A stretch of DNA of 64,000 nucleotides from Burkholderiaceae bacterium (GCA_017992055.1 JAGOPK010000001.1:434001-498000), one strand, 5' to 3'. Positions 41,071 to 50,795 are shown, counted from the first letter of the stretch. The notes: generated by a model not told the origin, from the letters alone. Translations and numbers: made by a program.

Positions 41071-44000
41071 TCAATCCGCGCCGTCCAGCCCGGCCATCCC
41101 GGCCAGCAGGGCGGCATTGCCGCCGGCCGCGGCGGTGTTGATGGTCAGCGTCTGCTCGGCGCAGAAGCGCGGCAGGTAGTGCGGGCCGCCGGCCTTGGGC
41201 CCGGTGCCCGACAGGCCTTCGCCGCCGAAGGGCTGCACGCCGACCACCGCGCCGATCATGTTGCGGTTGACGTAGACATTGCCGACGCGGGCCGCGTCGG
41301 CGATGCGCTGGGCGCGGCTGTCGATGCGCGTCTGCACGCCCAGCGTCAGGCCATAGCCCAGGGCATTGATGCGCTCGACCAGCAGGTCCACCGAGCCGCC
41401 CCAGCGCAGCACATGCAGCACCGGGCCGAACACCTCCTCGCGCAGGTCTTCCAGCCGGTTCAGCTCGAAGGCCACCGGGGCGATGTGGCTGGCGGCCCAG
41501 GCCGCATCCAGCGGCGCGCGCGCCAGCAGCCGGGCCTCGCGCTCCAGGCGCTGCACATGGCGCGCCAGATGGGCCTGGGCTTCGGCATCGATGACCGGGC
41601 CCACGTCGGTGGCGGCCTCGGCGGCATCGCCCACGCGCAGCTCGGCGATGGCGCCCCGGAGCATCTCGATCATGCTGTCGGCCACCTGCTCGTGCACGCA
41701 CAGCAGGCGCAGCGCCGAGCAGCGCTGGCCGGCCGAATGGAAGGCGCTGCGCACCACCGCGTCGATGACCTGCTCGGGCAGGGCGCTGGAGTCGACGATC
41801 ATCGCGTTCAGGCCGCCGGTCTCGGCGATCAGCGGCACGATGGGGCCGTCGCCGAAGGCCAGCGTGCGCTGGATGGCCTTGGCCACCGCGGTGCTGCCGG
41901 TGAAGGCCACGCCGGCGCAGTGGCGGTGCGCGACCAGGGCCGCGCCCACGGTCTCGCCGGGGCCGTGCAGCAGGGCCAGGGCATCGTCGGGCACGCCGGC
42001 CTCGTGCAGCAGCTGGGCGAAGGCCTGGGCCACGGCCGGCGTCTGCTCGGCCGGCTTGGCGGCCACCGCATTGCCGGCCACCAGGGCCGCCACCACCTGG
42101 CCGGCAAAGATGGCCAGCGGGAAGTTCCAGGGGCTGATGCAGACGAACACGCCGCGGCCGTGCAGGCGCAGCACGTTGGACTCGCCGGTGGGGCCGGGCA
42201 GGGGGAGGGGGTTGAGCCGCTCGTCGGCCTGGGCCGCGTAGTAGCGGCAGAAGTCCACCGCCTCGCGCAGCTCGGCCACTGCATCGGCATAGCCCTTGTG
42301 CGCCTCGGCCACCAGCAGGCCGCAGAAGGCCGGCCCGCGCTGCTCCAGCAGCTCGGCGGCGCGGCGCAGCACGGCGCTGCGCTCGGCCACCGGCCGCGCG
42401 GCCCAGGCGCGCTGGCCACGCTGCAGTCTCTCCATCGCCGCCTGCGCCGCCGGCACCGTGGCCTCGGTCACCCGCAGGCTTTGCGCACGCGCCGCGGCGG
42501 CCGCGGCCTCCAGCGGCGCACGCTGCTCGGGCACGTTGATGTCCAGGCCCAGCGAGTTGCGGCGGCTGGCGCCATACAGCGCCGCCGGCGCCGGCAGGCC
42601 CGGATGCTGGGCCGGCACCAGCGGCGAGCGCAGCAGCAGCTCGGCGGGCACGGCGGCATCGGCCAGCTGGTGCACGAAGGACGAGTTGGCGCCGTTTTCC
42701 AGCAGGCGCCGCACCAGGTAGGCCAGCAGGTCGCGGTGCTCGCCCACCGGCGCATAGATGCGCAGCGCCAGGCCGGGCTCGTGCGCCAGGACCTCGCGGT
42801 ACACCGCCTCGCCCATGCCGTGCAGGCGCTGCATCTCGAAGCGCGCGCCGCTGCCCTGGGCCATCTGCACGATGGCGGCGATGGTGCCGGCGTTGTGGGT
42901 GGCGAACTGCGGCAGGATCAGCTCGTGGTGGCCCAGCAGCGCGCGCGCGCAGGCCAGGTAGGCGATGTCGGTGTGGTGCTTGTGGGTGAACACCGGGTAG
43001 CCGGCCAGGCCCAGCTCCTGGGCGCGCTTGGCCTCGCCGTCCCAGTAGGCGCCCTTGACCAGGCGCACCATGAAGCGCAGGCCGCGGCTGCGCGCGATGC
43101 CGGCCACCGCGTCGATCATCTCGCGCGAACGCGTCTGGTAGGCCTGCACGGCCAGGCCGAAGCCGGTCCAGCCGCGGTGCGCCGTCTGCACATGGGCGGC
43201 CAGCTCGTCGAACACCGCCAGCGACAGCTCCAGGCGCTCGCTCTCCTCGGCATCGATGGTCAGGTTGATGTCGGCGGCGGCGGCCAGGTCCATCAGCTCG
43301 CGCACCCGCGGCAGCAGCTCGGCTTGCACGCGGTCGAACTGCAGCGCCTCGTAGCGCGGGTGCAGGGCCGACAGCTTGATCGAGATGCCGTCGCGCTCGG
43401 CCGGGTTGCTGCCGCTGCCGCTGCGCTGGTTCTGCGCCGCGATGGCCTGGATCGCGGCCGCGTAGGCGGCGTGGTAGCGCGCGGCATCGGCGGCGGTGCG
43501 CGCGCCTTCGCCCAGCATGTCGAACGAGAAGCGCAGCCGCGGCTCGCTGCGGCGCTGGCTGCGGGACTCGCCCAGGGCCTCGTCGATGTTGCGGCCGAGC
43601 ACGAACTGCTTGCCCAGCAGCTGGATGGCGCGCACGGTGGCGGCGACCACGGTCTGCGCGCCCAGGCGGTCGATCAGGCCCGGGCGCTCGCCGCCGGCCG
43701 CCGCATCGGGCAGCACGCGCTTGGCCAGCGCGATGGCCTGGGCCGACAGCCCGGCCAGCAGCTTGTGCGGCGAGGCCTCGTGGCCGCTGGTCGAGAAGTC
43801 GGCGCGGCCCAGCTGGTCGGCGGTCAGCGCGATGGCGGTCTCGGCATCGGGCACGCGCAGCAGGGCCTCGGCCAGGCGCATCAGGGCCAGACCCTCGGCG
43901 CTGGAGATCGGGTACTCGCGCAGCAGCGATTCCATGGCCCAGAACGGCGCCGGCTGCTCGCGCACCGCAGTCACCCAGGGCCGGGCGCGGTCGACCACCG

Positions 44001-44115
44001 CCGACCAGTCCAGGCCGCCGGCCGCGCGCAGGCCGGTGAGCAGCTGCTGCACGACGGCGATCTCGTCGCGGCAGGGCGGCGGCAGGCGCGAGGGGAGGGG
44101 CAGGGCGGCGGGCAT
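41071..44115 (-). CDS. putA: Bifunctional proline dehydrogenase/P5C dehydrogenase (minimal PutA)
   Basis: 1014-residue enzyme that oxidises proline to glutamate in two steps with substrate channelling. The PRODH barrel shows GISIKLSALHPRYEA, INLTIDAEESERLELSL, RLVKGAYWDGEAKRAQ and the FAD region FATHNAGTI. The aldehyde dehydrogenase half has ISPWNFPLAIFAGQ, FTGSTAVAKAI, ETGGLNAMI and catalytic Cys799 in SAGQRCSALR. It lacks the ribbon-helix-helix DNA-binding domain and the C-terminal extension of long PutAs, so it is the short type and does not autoregulate. ATG 44115 is used; an upstream TTG is unlikely. Confidence 0.95.
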   Translation of the reverse strand: MPAALPLPSRLPPPCRDEIAVVQQLLTGLRAAGGLDWSAVVDRARPWVTAVREQPAPFWAMESLLREYPISSAEGLALMRLAEALLRVPDAETAIALTADQLGRADFSTSGHEASPHKLLAGLSAQAIALAKRVLPDAAAGGERPGLIDRLGAQTVVAATVRAIQLLGKQFVLGRNIDEALGESRSQRRSEPRLRFSFDMLGEGARTAADAARYHAAYAAAIQAIAAQNQRSGSGSNPAERDGISIKLSALHPRYEALQFDRVQAELLPRVRELMDLAAAADINLTIDAEESERLELSLAVFDELAAHVQTAHRGWTGFGLAVQAYQTRSREMIDAVAGIARSRGLRFMVRLVKGAYWDGEAKRAQELGLAGYPVFTHKHHTDIAYLACARALLGHHELILPQFATHNAGTIAAIVQMAQGSGARFEMQRLHGMGEAVYREVLAHEPGLALRIYAPVGEHRDLLAYLVRRLLENGANSSFVHQLADAAVPAELLLRSPLVPAQHPGLPAPAALYGASRRNSLGLDINVPEQRAPLEAAAAAARAQSLRVTEATVPAAQAAMERLQRGQRAWAARPVAERSAVLRRAAELLEQRGPAFCGLLVAEAHKGYADAVAELREAVDFCRYYAAQADERLNPLPLPGPTGESNVLRLHGRGVFVCISPWNFPLAIFAGQVVAALVAGNAVAAKPAEQTPAVAQAFAQLLHEAGVPDDALALLHGPGETVGAALVAHRHCAGVAFTGSTAVAKAIQRTLAFGDGPIVPLIAETGGLNAMIVDSSALPEQVIDAVVRSAFHSAGQRCSALRLLCVHEQVADSMIEMLRGAIAELRVGDAAEAATDVGPVIDAEAQAHLARHVQRLEREARLLARAPLDAAWAASHIAPVAFELNRLEDLREEVFGPVLHVLRWGGSVDLLVERINALGYGLTLGVQTRIDSRAQRIADAARVGNVYVNRNMIGAVVGVQPFGGEGLSGTGPKAGGPHYLPRFCAEQTLTINTAAAGGNAALLAGMAGLDGAD

Positions 44116-44211
44116 GGGCAACTCCGGTTCGGTCGAATGGATGGCAGCTTATGCGGCCATGCCCTTGCGTGACTCACCAAAGAACGCGGCTGCCGCCGCA
44201 GGAAATTCAGC

Positions 44212-45636
44212 TCATGCCATGGCCGCCATGCGCCGCGGCAGCGCCGCCGCCTGCTCGGCCACCGCCGCCAGCAGGGTGGTGGTGATGGCCAGGCCCTCGC
44301 GCATCAGCCCGCTGAGCACATGCTCGTTGGGCGCATGCTGGCTGCAGGCCGGGTAGCTGTGCGGCACCCACACCGTGGGCAGGCCCAGGGTGTCGGCGAA
44401 CACGTCGTTGGGCAGGCTGCCGCCCAGGTTGGGCAGCAGGGCCGGCTTGGTGCCGGTGGCGCGCTGCAGCGCATCCAGCGCCAGCCGCACCCAGGCGTTG
44501 TCGGGGTCCAGCCGGGTGGCGCCCATGATCACCGGGTGGCTGAGCTCGATGTCGCCAAAGCCGGCGCTGGCCAGGGCCTCGGCGATGTGCTGGCGCATGC
44601 GCTGCGCATCGGTGCCGACGACGAAGCGCAGCTGCAGCGTGGCCCGTGCCGAGGCCGGGATGGCATTCACCGGTGCCGCCGGGTTGCCGCAGCCGAGAGC
44701 CAGCACCTCCAGCGTATTGAAGCCGAACACGCGCTCGGCCGGCGTCAGGCCGGGCTCGCCCCAGCCCTCGGCGATGTCGGGGTCGCCGGGGCCGCCGCCC
44801 ACCGTGATGTCGGCCAGCGCCGCGCGCACCGCGGCCGGCATGGCCGGCGGGCGCAGGCCCGGCACCAGGATCTGGCCGTGGCCGTCGACCAGGCAGGCGA
44901 TGGCATTGGCCAGCACCGTGCCCGGGTTGCGCAGCAGGCCACCCCAGTTGCCGGAATGGTGGCCGCCGTCGCGCAGCTTCAGCGTCAGGTCGATGTTGGC
45001 CACGCCGCGTGAACCCAGGAACACCGTCGGCCGGTCGGCGCGCAGGCGCGGGCCGTCGCTGGCGATCAGCACGTCGGCGGCCAGGCGCTGGCGCTCGCGG
45101 GCGCAAAAGGCGTCGAGCCCCGGCGAGCCGGTCTCCTCGCCCATCTCCACCAGCCACTTGGCATTGAAGCCCAGCCGTCCCTGCGTGGCCAGCAGGCTGG
45201 CCAGCGCGGCGATGTTGATGCTGTGCTGGGCCTTGTTGTCGGCGGCGCCGCGGCCATACCAGCGTTCGCCGCCGTGTTCGCTGTCACCAGCGGCCGCACG
45301 GCTCAGCGTCCAGGGGTCGCGGCCCTGGTCCCACTGGCCCTCGTGGCCGCGCACCACGTCGCCATGGCCGTAGAACAGCACCGTCGGCAGGCCCGGATCT
45401 TCGATGCGCTCGGCCGTCAGCAGCGGCGGCGCGCCGGGCTCGGGGTTGTCGTGCAAGGTGCAGGCAAAGCCCAGGGCCGCCAGCGTGGGCGCGATCTCGC
45501 CGTCCAGGTAGCGGCGCAGCTCGCCGCCACGCTCGGGGTTCTGGCTCTCGCTGCGGATGGCCACGCGGCGCGCCAGGTCGGCGAAGAACGCGCCGGCGTC
45601 GAAGGCCTGCAGCGCATGGGCGGTGGCGGGATACAT
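44212..45636 (-). CDS. M20 family metallopeptidase (dipeptidase-like)
   Basis: 474-residue di-zinc peptidase. Metal ligands are visible in order: His in FYGHGDVVRG, bridging Asp in GRGAADNKAQ, catalytic and ligand Glu in EMGEETGSPG, Asp in ASDGPRL, and His near the end in YPACSQHAPNEH. The dimerisation domain includes DGGHHSGNWGG. No signal peptide, so it is probably cytoplasmic. Close relatives hydrolyse dipeptides or N-acyl amino acids. It lies between putA and a small monooxygenase-fold gene on the same strand, fitting amino acid catabolism. Confidence 0.92.
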   Translation of the reverse strand: MYPATAHALQAFDAGAFFADLARRVAIRSESQNPERGGELRRYLDGEIAPTLAALGFACTLHDNPEPGAPPLLTAERIEDPGLPTVLFYGHGDVVRGHEGQWDQGRDPWTLSRAAAGDSEHGGERWYGRGAADNKAQHSINIAALASLLATQGRLGFNAKWLVEMGEETGSPGLDAFCARERQRLAADVLIASDGPRLRADRPTVFLGSRGVANIDLTLKLRDGGHHSGNWGGLLRNPGTVLANAIACLVDGHGQILVPGLRPPAMPAAVRAALADITVGGGPGDPDIAEGWGEPGLTPAERVFGFNTLEVLALGCGNPAAPVNAIPASARATLQLRFVVGTDAQRMRQHIAEALASAGFGDIELSHPVIMGATRLDPDNAWVRLALDALQRATGTKPALLPNLGGSLPNDVFADTLGLPTVWVPHSYPACSQHAPNEHVLSGLMREGLAITTTLLAAVAEQAAALPRRMAAMA

Positions 45637-45650
45637 GGCCGGGCCGCCGG

Positions 45651-45956
45651 TCAGTCGGCCGACTTGCCGACCAGCTCGAAATGCTCGACCACCGGCGGCG
45701 CGGCGAAGAACGGGCCGACGATGGCGCGCCACTGCGCAAACAGCGGGCCGCCGCGGAAGTGCACCGTGTGGTCTTCCAGCGTGTCCCAGAAGATCTGCAG
45801 GATGTAGCGCTCGGGCGATTCGACGCCCTTGTTGACCTTCCAGCCGCGGAAGCCCTGGGCCTGGCTGATCACCGTGGCGAGGCCGCGCTGGATGGCCTCG
45901 TCGAAGGCGGCCTGCTGGCCGGGCTGGATGCGGATGTCGGCAAGTTCGAGGATCAC
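45651..45956 (-). CDS. Antibiotic biosynthesis monooxygenase-fold protein
   Basis: 101-residue ABM-type dimeric alpha+beta barrel protein. Features: ADIRIQPGQQAAFDEAIQRG, QAQGFRGWKVNKGVESPERY, LQIFWDTLEDHTVHFRGG. Such proteins are small cofactor-free oxygenases or haem-degrading/stress enzymes; the substrate cannot be read from sequence. GTG 45956 is the start, with GGAG about 9 nt upstream. It is 14 bp upstream of the M20 peptidase gene and probably co-transcribed with it. Confidence 0.85.
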   Translation of the reverse strand: MILELADIRIQPGQQAAFDEAIQRGLATVISQAQGFRGWKVNKGVESPERYILQIFWDTLEDHTVHFRGGPLFAQWRAIVGPFFAAPPVVEHFELVGKSAD

Positions 45957-46011
45957 GTTCGGGGGCTCCGTCGGGTCGGTGTGGGAGACGCTGTTCAGTG
46001 TAGGTCGCCGC

Positions 46012-46017
46012 TACAGT
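46012..46017 (+). promoter_or_regulatory. -10-like box 6 nt before an ATG of the isochorismatase-like gene
   Basis: TACAGT, six bases, then ATG 46024. If used, the hydrolase would be leaderless from 46024 rather than starting at ATG 46051. Confidence 0.4.
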
Positions 46018-46050
46018 GGCCGCATGGCCCACCCTGCCGCCGAGGTTTCC

Positions 46051-46911
46051 ATGTCCCAGCGCCAGCACCTGCTGATCATCGACGCGCAGAACGACTTCTG
46101 CGACCTGCCCGCCGACTGGTGTCCCACCGATCCGCTGAGCGGCCGGCGGCTGGCACCGGCCCTGCCGGTGGCCGGCGCCCATGCCGACATGCTGCGCCTG
46201 GCCGGCTTCATCCGCGAGCAGGGCGCGGGCCTGGATGCCATCACCGCCACGCTGGACAGCCACCACCGGCTGGACATCGCCCATCCGCCGTTCTGGCGCC
46301 AGGCCGATGGCAGCGCGGTGGCGCCGTTCACCGCCATCTCGGGCGCCGACCTGGACGCCGGGCGCTACGTGACGGCCGACCCGCTGAATGCGCCGCGCGC
46401 CCGGGCCTATGTGCAGGCGCTGGAGGCCGCCGGCCGCTACACCTTGATGGTGTGGCCGGTGCACTGCCAGATCGGCAGCTGGGGCCATGGCCTGCATCCG
46501 GCCGTGCTGGCCGCCTGCAGCGACTGGGAAGAAGCGCAGGGCCGGGTGATGGCCTGCGTGCACAAGGGCGACAACCCCTGGACCGAGCACTACAGCGCGC
46601 TGCAGGCCGAGGTGCCCGATGCCCACGATGCCGCCAGCGGCCTGAACACCGCCCTGCTGCAGCGCCTGGCCCATGCCGGCAGCCTGCTGGTGGCCGGCGA
46701 GGCTTCCAGCCACTGCGTGCGTGCCACCGTCGAGCACCTGGTCGAGCACCTGCCGCGGGTCTCGCCCGGCTGGACCCCGGCGCGCCTGGTGCTGCTCAGC
46801 GATGCGATGAGCCCGGTGGCCGGCTTCGAGGCCCAGGCGGACGGGTTTCTGGCGGCGATGCGCCAGCGTGGCGTGCGCAGCACGACGCTGGCGCAGCTCA
46901 GGCTGAGCTGA
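46051..46911 (+). CDS. Isochorismatase-like cysteine hydrolase (nicotinamidase-related)
   Basis: 286 residues. The Asp-Lys-Cys triad of the family is readable: Asp in LLIIDAQNDFCDLP, Lys in CVHKGDNPWTEHYSA, and nucleophile Cys in GEASSHCVRATVEHL. Metal-binding His/Asp residues lie in DSHHRLDIAHP. It is larger than typical nicotinamidases (about 210 residues), like the cysteine hydrolase group. GAGG 5 nt before ATG 46051 supports this start; ATG 46024 (295 residues) is preferred if the TACAGT promoter is real. Divergent from the ABM-type gene. Confidence 0.88.
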   Translation: MSQRQHLLIIDAQNDFCDLPADWCPTDPLSGRRLAPALPVAGAHADMLRLAGFIREQGAGLDAITATLDSHHRLDIAHPPFWRQADGSAVAPFTAISGADLDAGRYVTADPLNAPRARAYVQALEAAGRYTLMVWPVHCQIGSWGHGLHPAVLAACSDWEEAQGRVMACVHKGDNPWTEHYSALQAEVPDAHDAASGLNTALLQRLAHAGSLLVAGEASSHCVRATVEHLVEHLPRVSPGWTPARLVLLSDAMSPVAGFEAQADGFLAAMRQRGVRSTTLAQLRLS

Positions 46912-47024
46912 CGCAAACCGGCGGCCGGCCTCCTCCCCCAGACTGGGGGCGATGCGTGCCGGGGGGCGCTAACCCTCGGTTACGCTTTGTAGCTTCTGCA
47001 GCAAATGCCTGGGAGGGCAAACCG

Positions 47025-47489
47025 ATGATCCGTTTGAGTGCCGCCGTGGCGGTGAGCCTGGCCCTGGGTGGCTGTGCCTCCATCGTCAACGACACCACCC
47101 AGCCGATGAAGCTGGAAACCCAGACCGCCGACGGCCAGTTCGTCAGCGGGGCCGAGTGCCGGCTCAGCAACGACTACGGCACGGTGTCCGGCAAGTCCGG
47201 CGACACGGTGCAGATCCGCCGCTCCAGCAAGGACCTGGACATCAGCTGCAAGCACCCGTCCAACCCCGAGGCCCAGGCGCGGGCGATTTCGCGCGCCAAT
47301 GCCGGCCTGGCCGGCAACATCATCTTCGGCGGCGGCATCGGCGCCATCATCGACCACAACAAGGGCACGGCCTACACCTACCCGACCTGGGTGCAGCTGG
47401 TGTTCGGCAAGACCCTGGTGTTCGACCGCTCGGCCGAGAAGGAAGGCCAGCCGGTGCTGGGCGCCGAGCCCGCCGCGGCCAGCAAATAA
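47025..47489 (+). CDS. Small predicted lipoprotein
   Basis: 154 residues. The lipoprotein signal ends LALGGCAS with the lipobox Cys at 17, followed by the SIVNDTTQPMKLETQT stretch seen in small outer-membrane lipoproteins that resemble PEGA-like beta domains. Two further Cys (GAECRLSND, DISCKHPS) may form a disulfide. A glycine-rich hydrophobic patch (AGNIIFGGGIGAIIDHN) follows. GGAGG at 47012-47016 supports ATG 47025. It converges with livF at a 3 bp gap. Function unknown. Confidence 0.82.
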   Translation: MIRLSAAVAVSLALGGCASIVNDTTQPMKLETQTADGQFVSGAECRLSNDYGTVSGKSGDTVQIRRSSKDLDISCKHPSNPEAQARAISRANAGLAGNIIFGGGIGAIIDHNKGTAYTYPTWVQLVFGKTLVFDRSAEKEGQPVLGAEPAAASK

Positions 47490-47492
47490 GCC

Positions 47493-48194
47493 TCAGACGC
47501 CCAGCACCTGGTGCAGGGCGGCCGCATCGTCGGCCAGCGACGCCGAGTCGCCGGCCAGCACGATGCGGCCTTTTTCCATCACCACCGCGGCATCGGTGTG
47601 GGCCAGCACGGCCTTGTAGTTGCGGTCGACGATCAGGGTGCTGATGCCGCTGGCGCGGATCAGCGCGATGACGCGCCAGATCTCGGCCACGATCAGCGGC
47701 GCCAGGCCCTCGGTGGCCTCGTCCAGGATCATCAGCCGCGGGTTGGTCATCAGCGCGCGGCCGATGGACAGCATCTGCTGCTCGCCGCCCGACAGCTGCT
47801 GGCCGCCATGCTCCAGCCGCTCGGCCAGGCGCGGGAAGGTCTGCATCACGCGCTCGAAGGTCCAGTCGCGCCGACCGTCGACGCCGGCGCGGGCGCTCAT
47901 CAGCAGGTTTTCGCGCACCGACAGGTTGGCAAAGATGCCGCGGCCCTCGGGCACATAGCCGATGCCGCGCCGCGCCATGCGCTCGGGCGCCTGGCCGGTG
48001 ACCTCGTCGCCCTGCCACAGCACCTGGCCCTCGCGTGGCCGCACATAGCCCATGAGGCTGCGGATCAGCGTGGTCTTGCCCATGCCGTTGCGGCCCATCA
48101 GGCCCAGCGCGGTGCCGGCGGGCAGGCTCAGGTCCACGCCGCGCAGGATGTGGCTGTCGCCCAGGTGGGTGTGCAGGCCCTGCACCTGCAGCAT
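47493..48194 (-). CDS. livF: Branched-chain amino acid ABC transporter ATPase LivF
   Basis: 233-residue ABC ATPase, one of two in the high-affinity HAAT-type importer. Walker A GRNGMGKTT, signature LSGGEQQMLSIGRAL, Walker B LMILDEATEGLAP, and the LivF-type IGYVPEGRGIFANLSVREN. ATG 48194 lies just inside the end of livG's downstream region, 11 bp after its stop. Last gene of livKHMGF. Confidence 0.95.
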   Translation of the reverse strand: MLQVQGLHTHLGDSHILRGVDLSLPAGTALGLMGRNGMGKTTLIRSLMGYVRPREGQVLWQGDEVTGQAPERMARRGIGYVPEGRGIFANLSVRENLLMSARAGVDGRRDWTFERVMQTFPRLAERLEHGGQQLSGGEQQMLSIGRALMTNPRLMILDEATEGLAPLIVAEIWRVIALIRASGISTLIVDRNYKAVLAHTDAAVVMEKGRIVLAGDSASLADDAAALHQVLGV

Positions 48195-48205
48195 GGCCGG
48201 CGCGC

Positions 48206-48952
48206 TCAATGCGAGTCCCCCAAATAGGCGATCTGCACCTCGCGGTTGGCGCGGATCGCCGTCGGCGCGTCGCTGGCGATCAGCTGGCCATTGACCATCA
48301 CCGAGATGCGGTCGGCGATGCGGAACACCGCGTCCATGTCGTGCTCGACCAGGGCGATGGCATGGCCGGTCTTCAGCCGCGCCAGCAGGGCCAGCATGCG
48401 CTCGGTCTCCTCGGCGCCCATGCCGGCCAGCGGCTCGTCCAGCAGCAGCACGCGCGGCCGCGTGGCCAGGCACATGGCGATCTCCAGCTGGCGCTTGGCG
48501 CCATGGCTCAGCGCACCGGCCGGGCGCTGCGCGGCGTCGGCCAGGCCGGCGGCCTGCAGCGCCTGGTCGGCGGCTTCGCCGGCCAGGCGGCAGGCGGCGG
48601 CCGATTGCCAGATGGCCCAGGGCCGCGGATGCGCGGCCTGGGCGCACAGGCGGGCGTTTTCGCGCACCGTGAACTCCGGGAAGATGGTCGTGCGCTGGTA
48701 GCTGCGGCCGATGCCGGCGCGGGCGCGCCGCGGCTGGGCCAGCGTGGTGATGTCGCGGCCGTCCAGCGTGATGCGCCCGGCCGAGGCCGGCAGCTCGCCC
48801 GACAGCATGTTGATCAGCGTGCTCTTGCCGGCGCCATTGGTGCCGATCACCGCATGCACCTCGCCGACGCGGAAGTCCAGCGACACGTCCTGCACCGCGG
48901 CCAGGCCGCCGAAGCGCCGGGTCAGGCCCTGGCAGGCCAGCAGCACGGTCAT
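48206..48952 (-). CDS. livG: Branched-chain amino acid ABC transporter ATPase LivG
   Basis: 248-residue ABC ATPase, partner of LivF. Opening LTRRFGGLAAVQDVSLDF, Walker A GTNGAGKST, LivG-type GIGRSYQRTTIFPEFTVREN, signature LSHGAKRQLEIAM (His in place of the usual Gly), Walker B VLLLDEPLAGMG, and switch His in ALVEHDMDAVF. The start overlaps the livM stop as ATGA (48949-48952), so the chain is translationally coupled. Confidence 0.95.
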   Translation of the reverse strand: MTVLLACQGLTRRFGGLAAVQDVSLDFRVGEVHAVIGTNGAGKSTLINMLSGELPASAGRITLDGRDITTLAQPRRARAGIGRSYQRTTIFPEFTVRENARLCAQAAHPRPWAIWQSAAACRLAGEAADQALQAAGLADAAQRPAGALSHGAKRQLEIAMCLATRPRVLLLDEPLAGMGAEETERMLALLARLKTGHAIALVEHDMDAVFRIADRISVMVNGQLIASDAPTAIRANREVQIAYLGDSH

Positions 48953-49920
48953 GGCTGGTCCCCCGGCCGAGCGCGGGCCAGGCCGACGATGCCCTTGGGC
49001 AGCAGGGCCACGCAGGCGATCACCGCAAAGCCCAGCGTCAGCTGCCAGCGCTCGGACAGCAGCGGGCCCACCAGGGCCGGCGTGGACAGCGCCTCCTTCA
49101 GCAGCACGAAGCTGGCCGCGCCGATCACCGCGCCACGCAGCGAGCCCAGGCCGCCGAGGATGATGACCAGCAGCACCGCGCCGCTTTCGTGCCAGCTCAG
49201 CATCTCGGGGTTGACGAAGCCGTCCTTGGCCGCGACCAGGAAGCCGGCCAGGCCGGCAAAGGCGCCGGCGATGACGAAGGCCGCCAGCTTGTACAGCGTG
49301 GTGGCGAAGCCGGCCGCGCGCAGCCGCTGCTCGGACACGCGGATGCCGGCCAGCGCATGGCCGAAGCGCGAGCGCCGGATCAGCGCCAGCGCCGCATAGG
49401 TGGCCACCAGCGCGGCCAGCGTCAGCCAGTACAGCTGGCGCTTGTCGTCCAGGTTCAGCAGCTCCTGCCCGCCCAGGCCCAGCACCGGGCGCACATTCAG
49501 GTAGATGCCGTCGGTGCCGCCACCGAACTTGGTGTCGTGGAAGACGAAGTAGGCCATCTGCGCAAAGGCCAGCGTGACCATGATGAAGTACACGCCCTTG
49601 GTGCGCAGGCTCAGGGCACCGACCAGCAGCGCATACAGCGCCGCCGCGCCCATCGCCGCCGGCAGCAGCAGGGCCAGGTTGCCGGCCTCGTATTCGGGCG
49701 ACAGCATCACCGTGGCATAGGCACCGATGCCGTAGAACGCGGCATGGCCCAGGCTCACCAGGCCGGTGGTGCCGACCAGCAGTTCCAGGCTCAGCGCAAA
49801 CACCGCCAGCACCATGATGCGCAGCACCAGGTCCTGCAGATAGGGGCTCAGCACGCCGGGCAGGGCGGCCAGCAGCAGGGCCGCGGCCAGCGGCAGCAGT
49901 CGGTTCAGCAGCGCGGGCAT
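48949..49920 (-). CDS. livM: Branched-chain amino acid ABC transporter permease LivM
   Basis: 323-residue inner-membrane permease with 8-10 TM segments. The family core is clear: GTTGLVSLGHAAFYGIGAYA, SLRTKGVYFIMVTLAFAQM, and the EAA-like loop GHALAGIRVSEQRLRAAGF preceding the ATPase contact. GGLGSLRGAVIGA marks the C-terminal conserved segment. It sits 5 bp after livH and overlaps livG. Confidence 0.95.
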   Translation of the reverse strand: MPALLNRLLPLAAALLLAALPGVLSPYLQDLVLRIMVLAVFALSLELLVGTTGLVSLGHAAFYGIGAYATVMLSPEYEAGNLALLLPAAMGAAALYALLVGALSLRTKGVYFIMVTLAFAQMAYFVFHDTKFGGGTDGIYLNVRPVLGLGGQELLNLDDKRQLYWLTLAALVATYAALALIRRSRFGHALAGIRVSEQRLRAAGFATTLYKLAAFVIAGAFAGLAGFLVAAKDGFVNPEMLSWHESGAVLLVIILGGLGSLRGAVIGAASFVLLKEALSTPALVGPLLSERWQLTLGFAVIACVALLPKGIVGLARARPGDQP

Positions 49921-49925
49921 GCTCG

Positions 49926-50795
49926 TCAGGCCTTTTTCATCAGCCCTTCAGGCCGCCACACCAGGATCACCGCCATCAGCAGGTAGACGCCGATGCCCGA
50001 CAGCTCGGCGAAGAAGACCTTGCCGAAGGTGTCGACAAAGCCCACCAGCAGGGCCGCGATCAGCGCGCCCGAGATCGAGCCGATGCCGCCGATGACCACC
50101 ACCACGAAGCAGATGATCAGCACATGGCCGCCCATGCCCGGGTACACGCTGCTCATGGGCGCGGCGATCATGCCGGCCAGCGCGGCCAGGGCCACGCCGC
50201 CGGCAAACACGATGCGGTACAGCCGCGTGATGTCGATGCCCAGGCCGCGCACCATGTCGCGGTTGCTGGCGCCGGCGCGGATCATCATGCCCAGGCGGGT
50301 GCGCTGCACCACCCAGTACAGCGCCAGGCCGATGGCGATGCAGGCCGCCGAGGCGAACAGCCGGTACACCGGATAGGTCATCAGGCTGCCCAGCGGGATG
50401 CTGCCGGACAGCCAGTCGGGTGCCTTGACGCCGTGCACGTCATTGCCCAGCAGCAGCGAGCGCGCCTCCTCGAACACCAGGATCAGCGCCCAGGTCATCA
50501 GCACCTGCTGCAGATGGTCGCGCTGGTACAGGTAGCTGAAGAAGGCCCATTCCAGCAGGTAGCCGAACAGCGCCGCCAGCAGCGTGCCGCAGACCAGCAT
50601 CAGCACGAAGTTCTGGCCGAACAGCGGCGCCAGGCTGAAGGCCAGGTAGGCGCCGATCATGTAGAAGCTGCCGTGCGCCAGGTTGATCACGCCCATGATG
50701 CCGAAGATCAGCGTCAGCCCCGAGGCGACGAGGAACAGCAGCAGGCCGTATTGCACGGCGTTCAGGCACTGGACGGCGAAGGTGGCGAGGTCCAC
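49926..50795 (-). CDS. livH: Branched-chain amino acid ABC transporter permease LivH
   Basis: 289-residue permease, partner of LivM. Family signatures: SGLTLIFGIMGVINLAHGSF near the N-terminus, LGMMIRAGASNRDMVRGLG (ATPase-contact loop), GIGSISGALIAALLVGF near the C-terminus. The start is GTG 50795. It follows the binding-protein gene livK by 71 bp, a gap that often holds a hairpin limiting downstream expression, although none stands out here. Confidence 0.95.
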   Translation of the reverse strand: MDLATFAVQCLNAVQYGLLLFLVASGLTLIFGIMGVINLAHGSFYMIGAYLAFSLAPLFGQNFVLMLVCGTLLAALFGYLLEWAFFSYLYQRDHLQQVLMTWALILVFEEARSLLLGNDVHGVKAPDWLSGSIPLGSLMTYPVYRLFASAACIAIGLALYWVVQRTRLGMMIRAGASNRDMVRGLGIDITRLYRIVFAGGVALAALAGMIAAPMSSVYPGMGGHVLIICFVVVVIGGIGSISGALIAALLVGFVDTFGKVFFAELSGIGVYLLMAVILVWRPEGLMKKA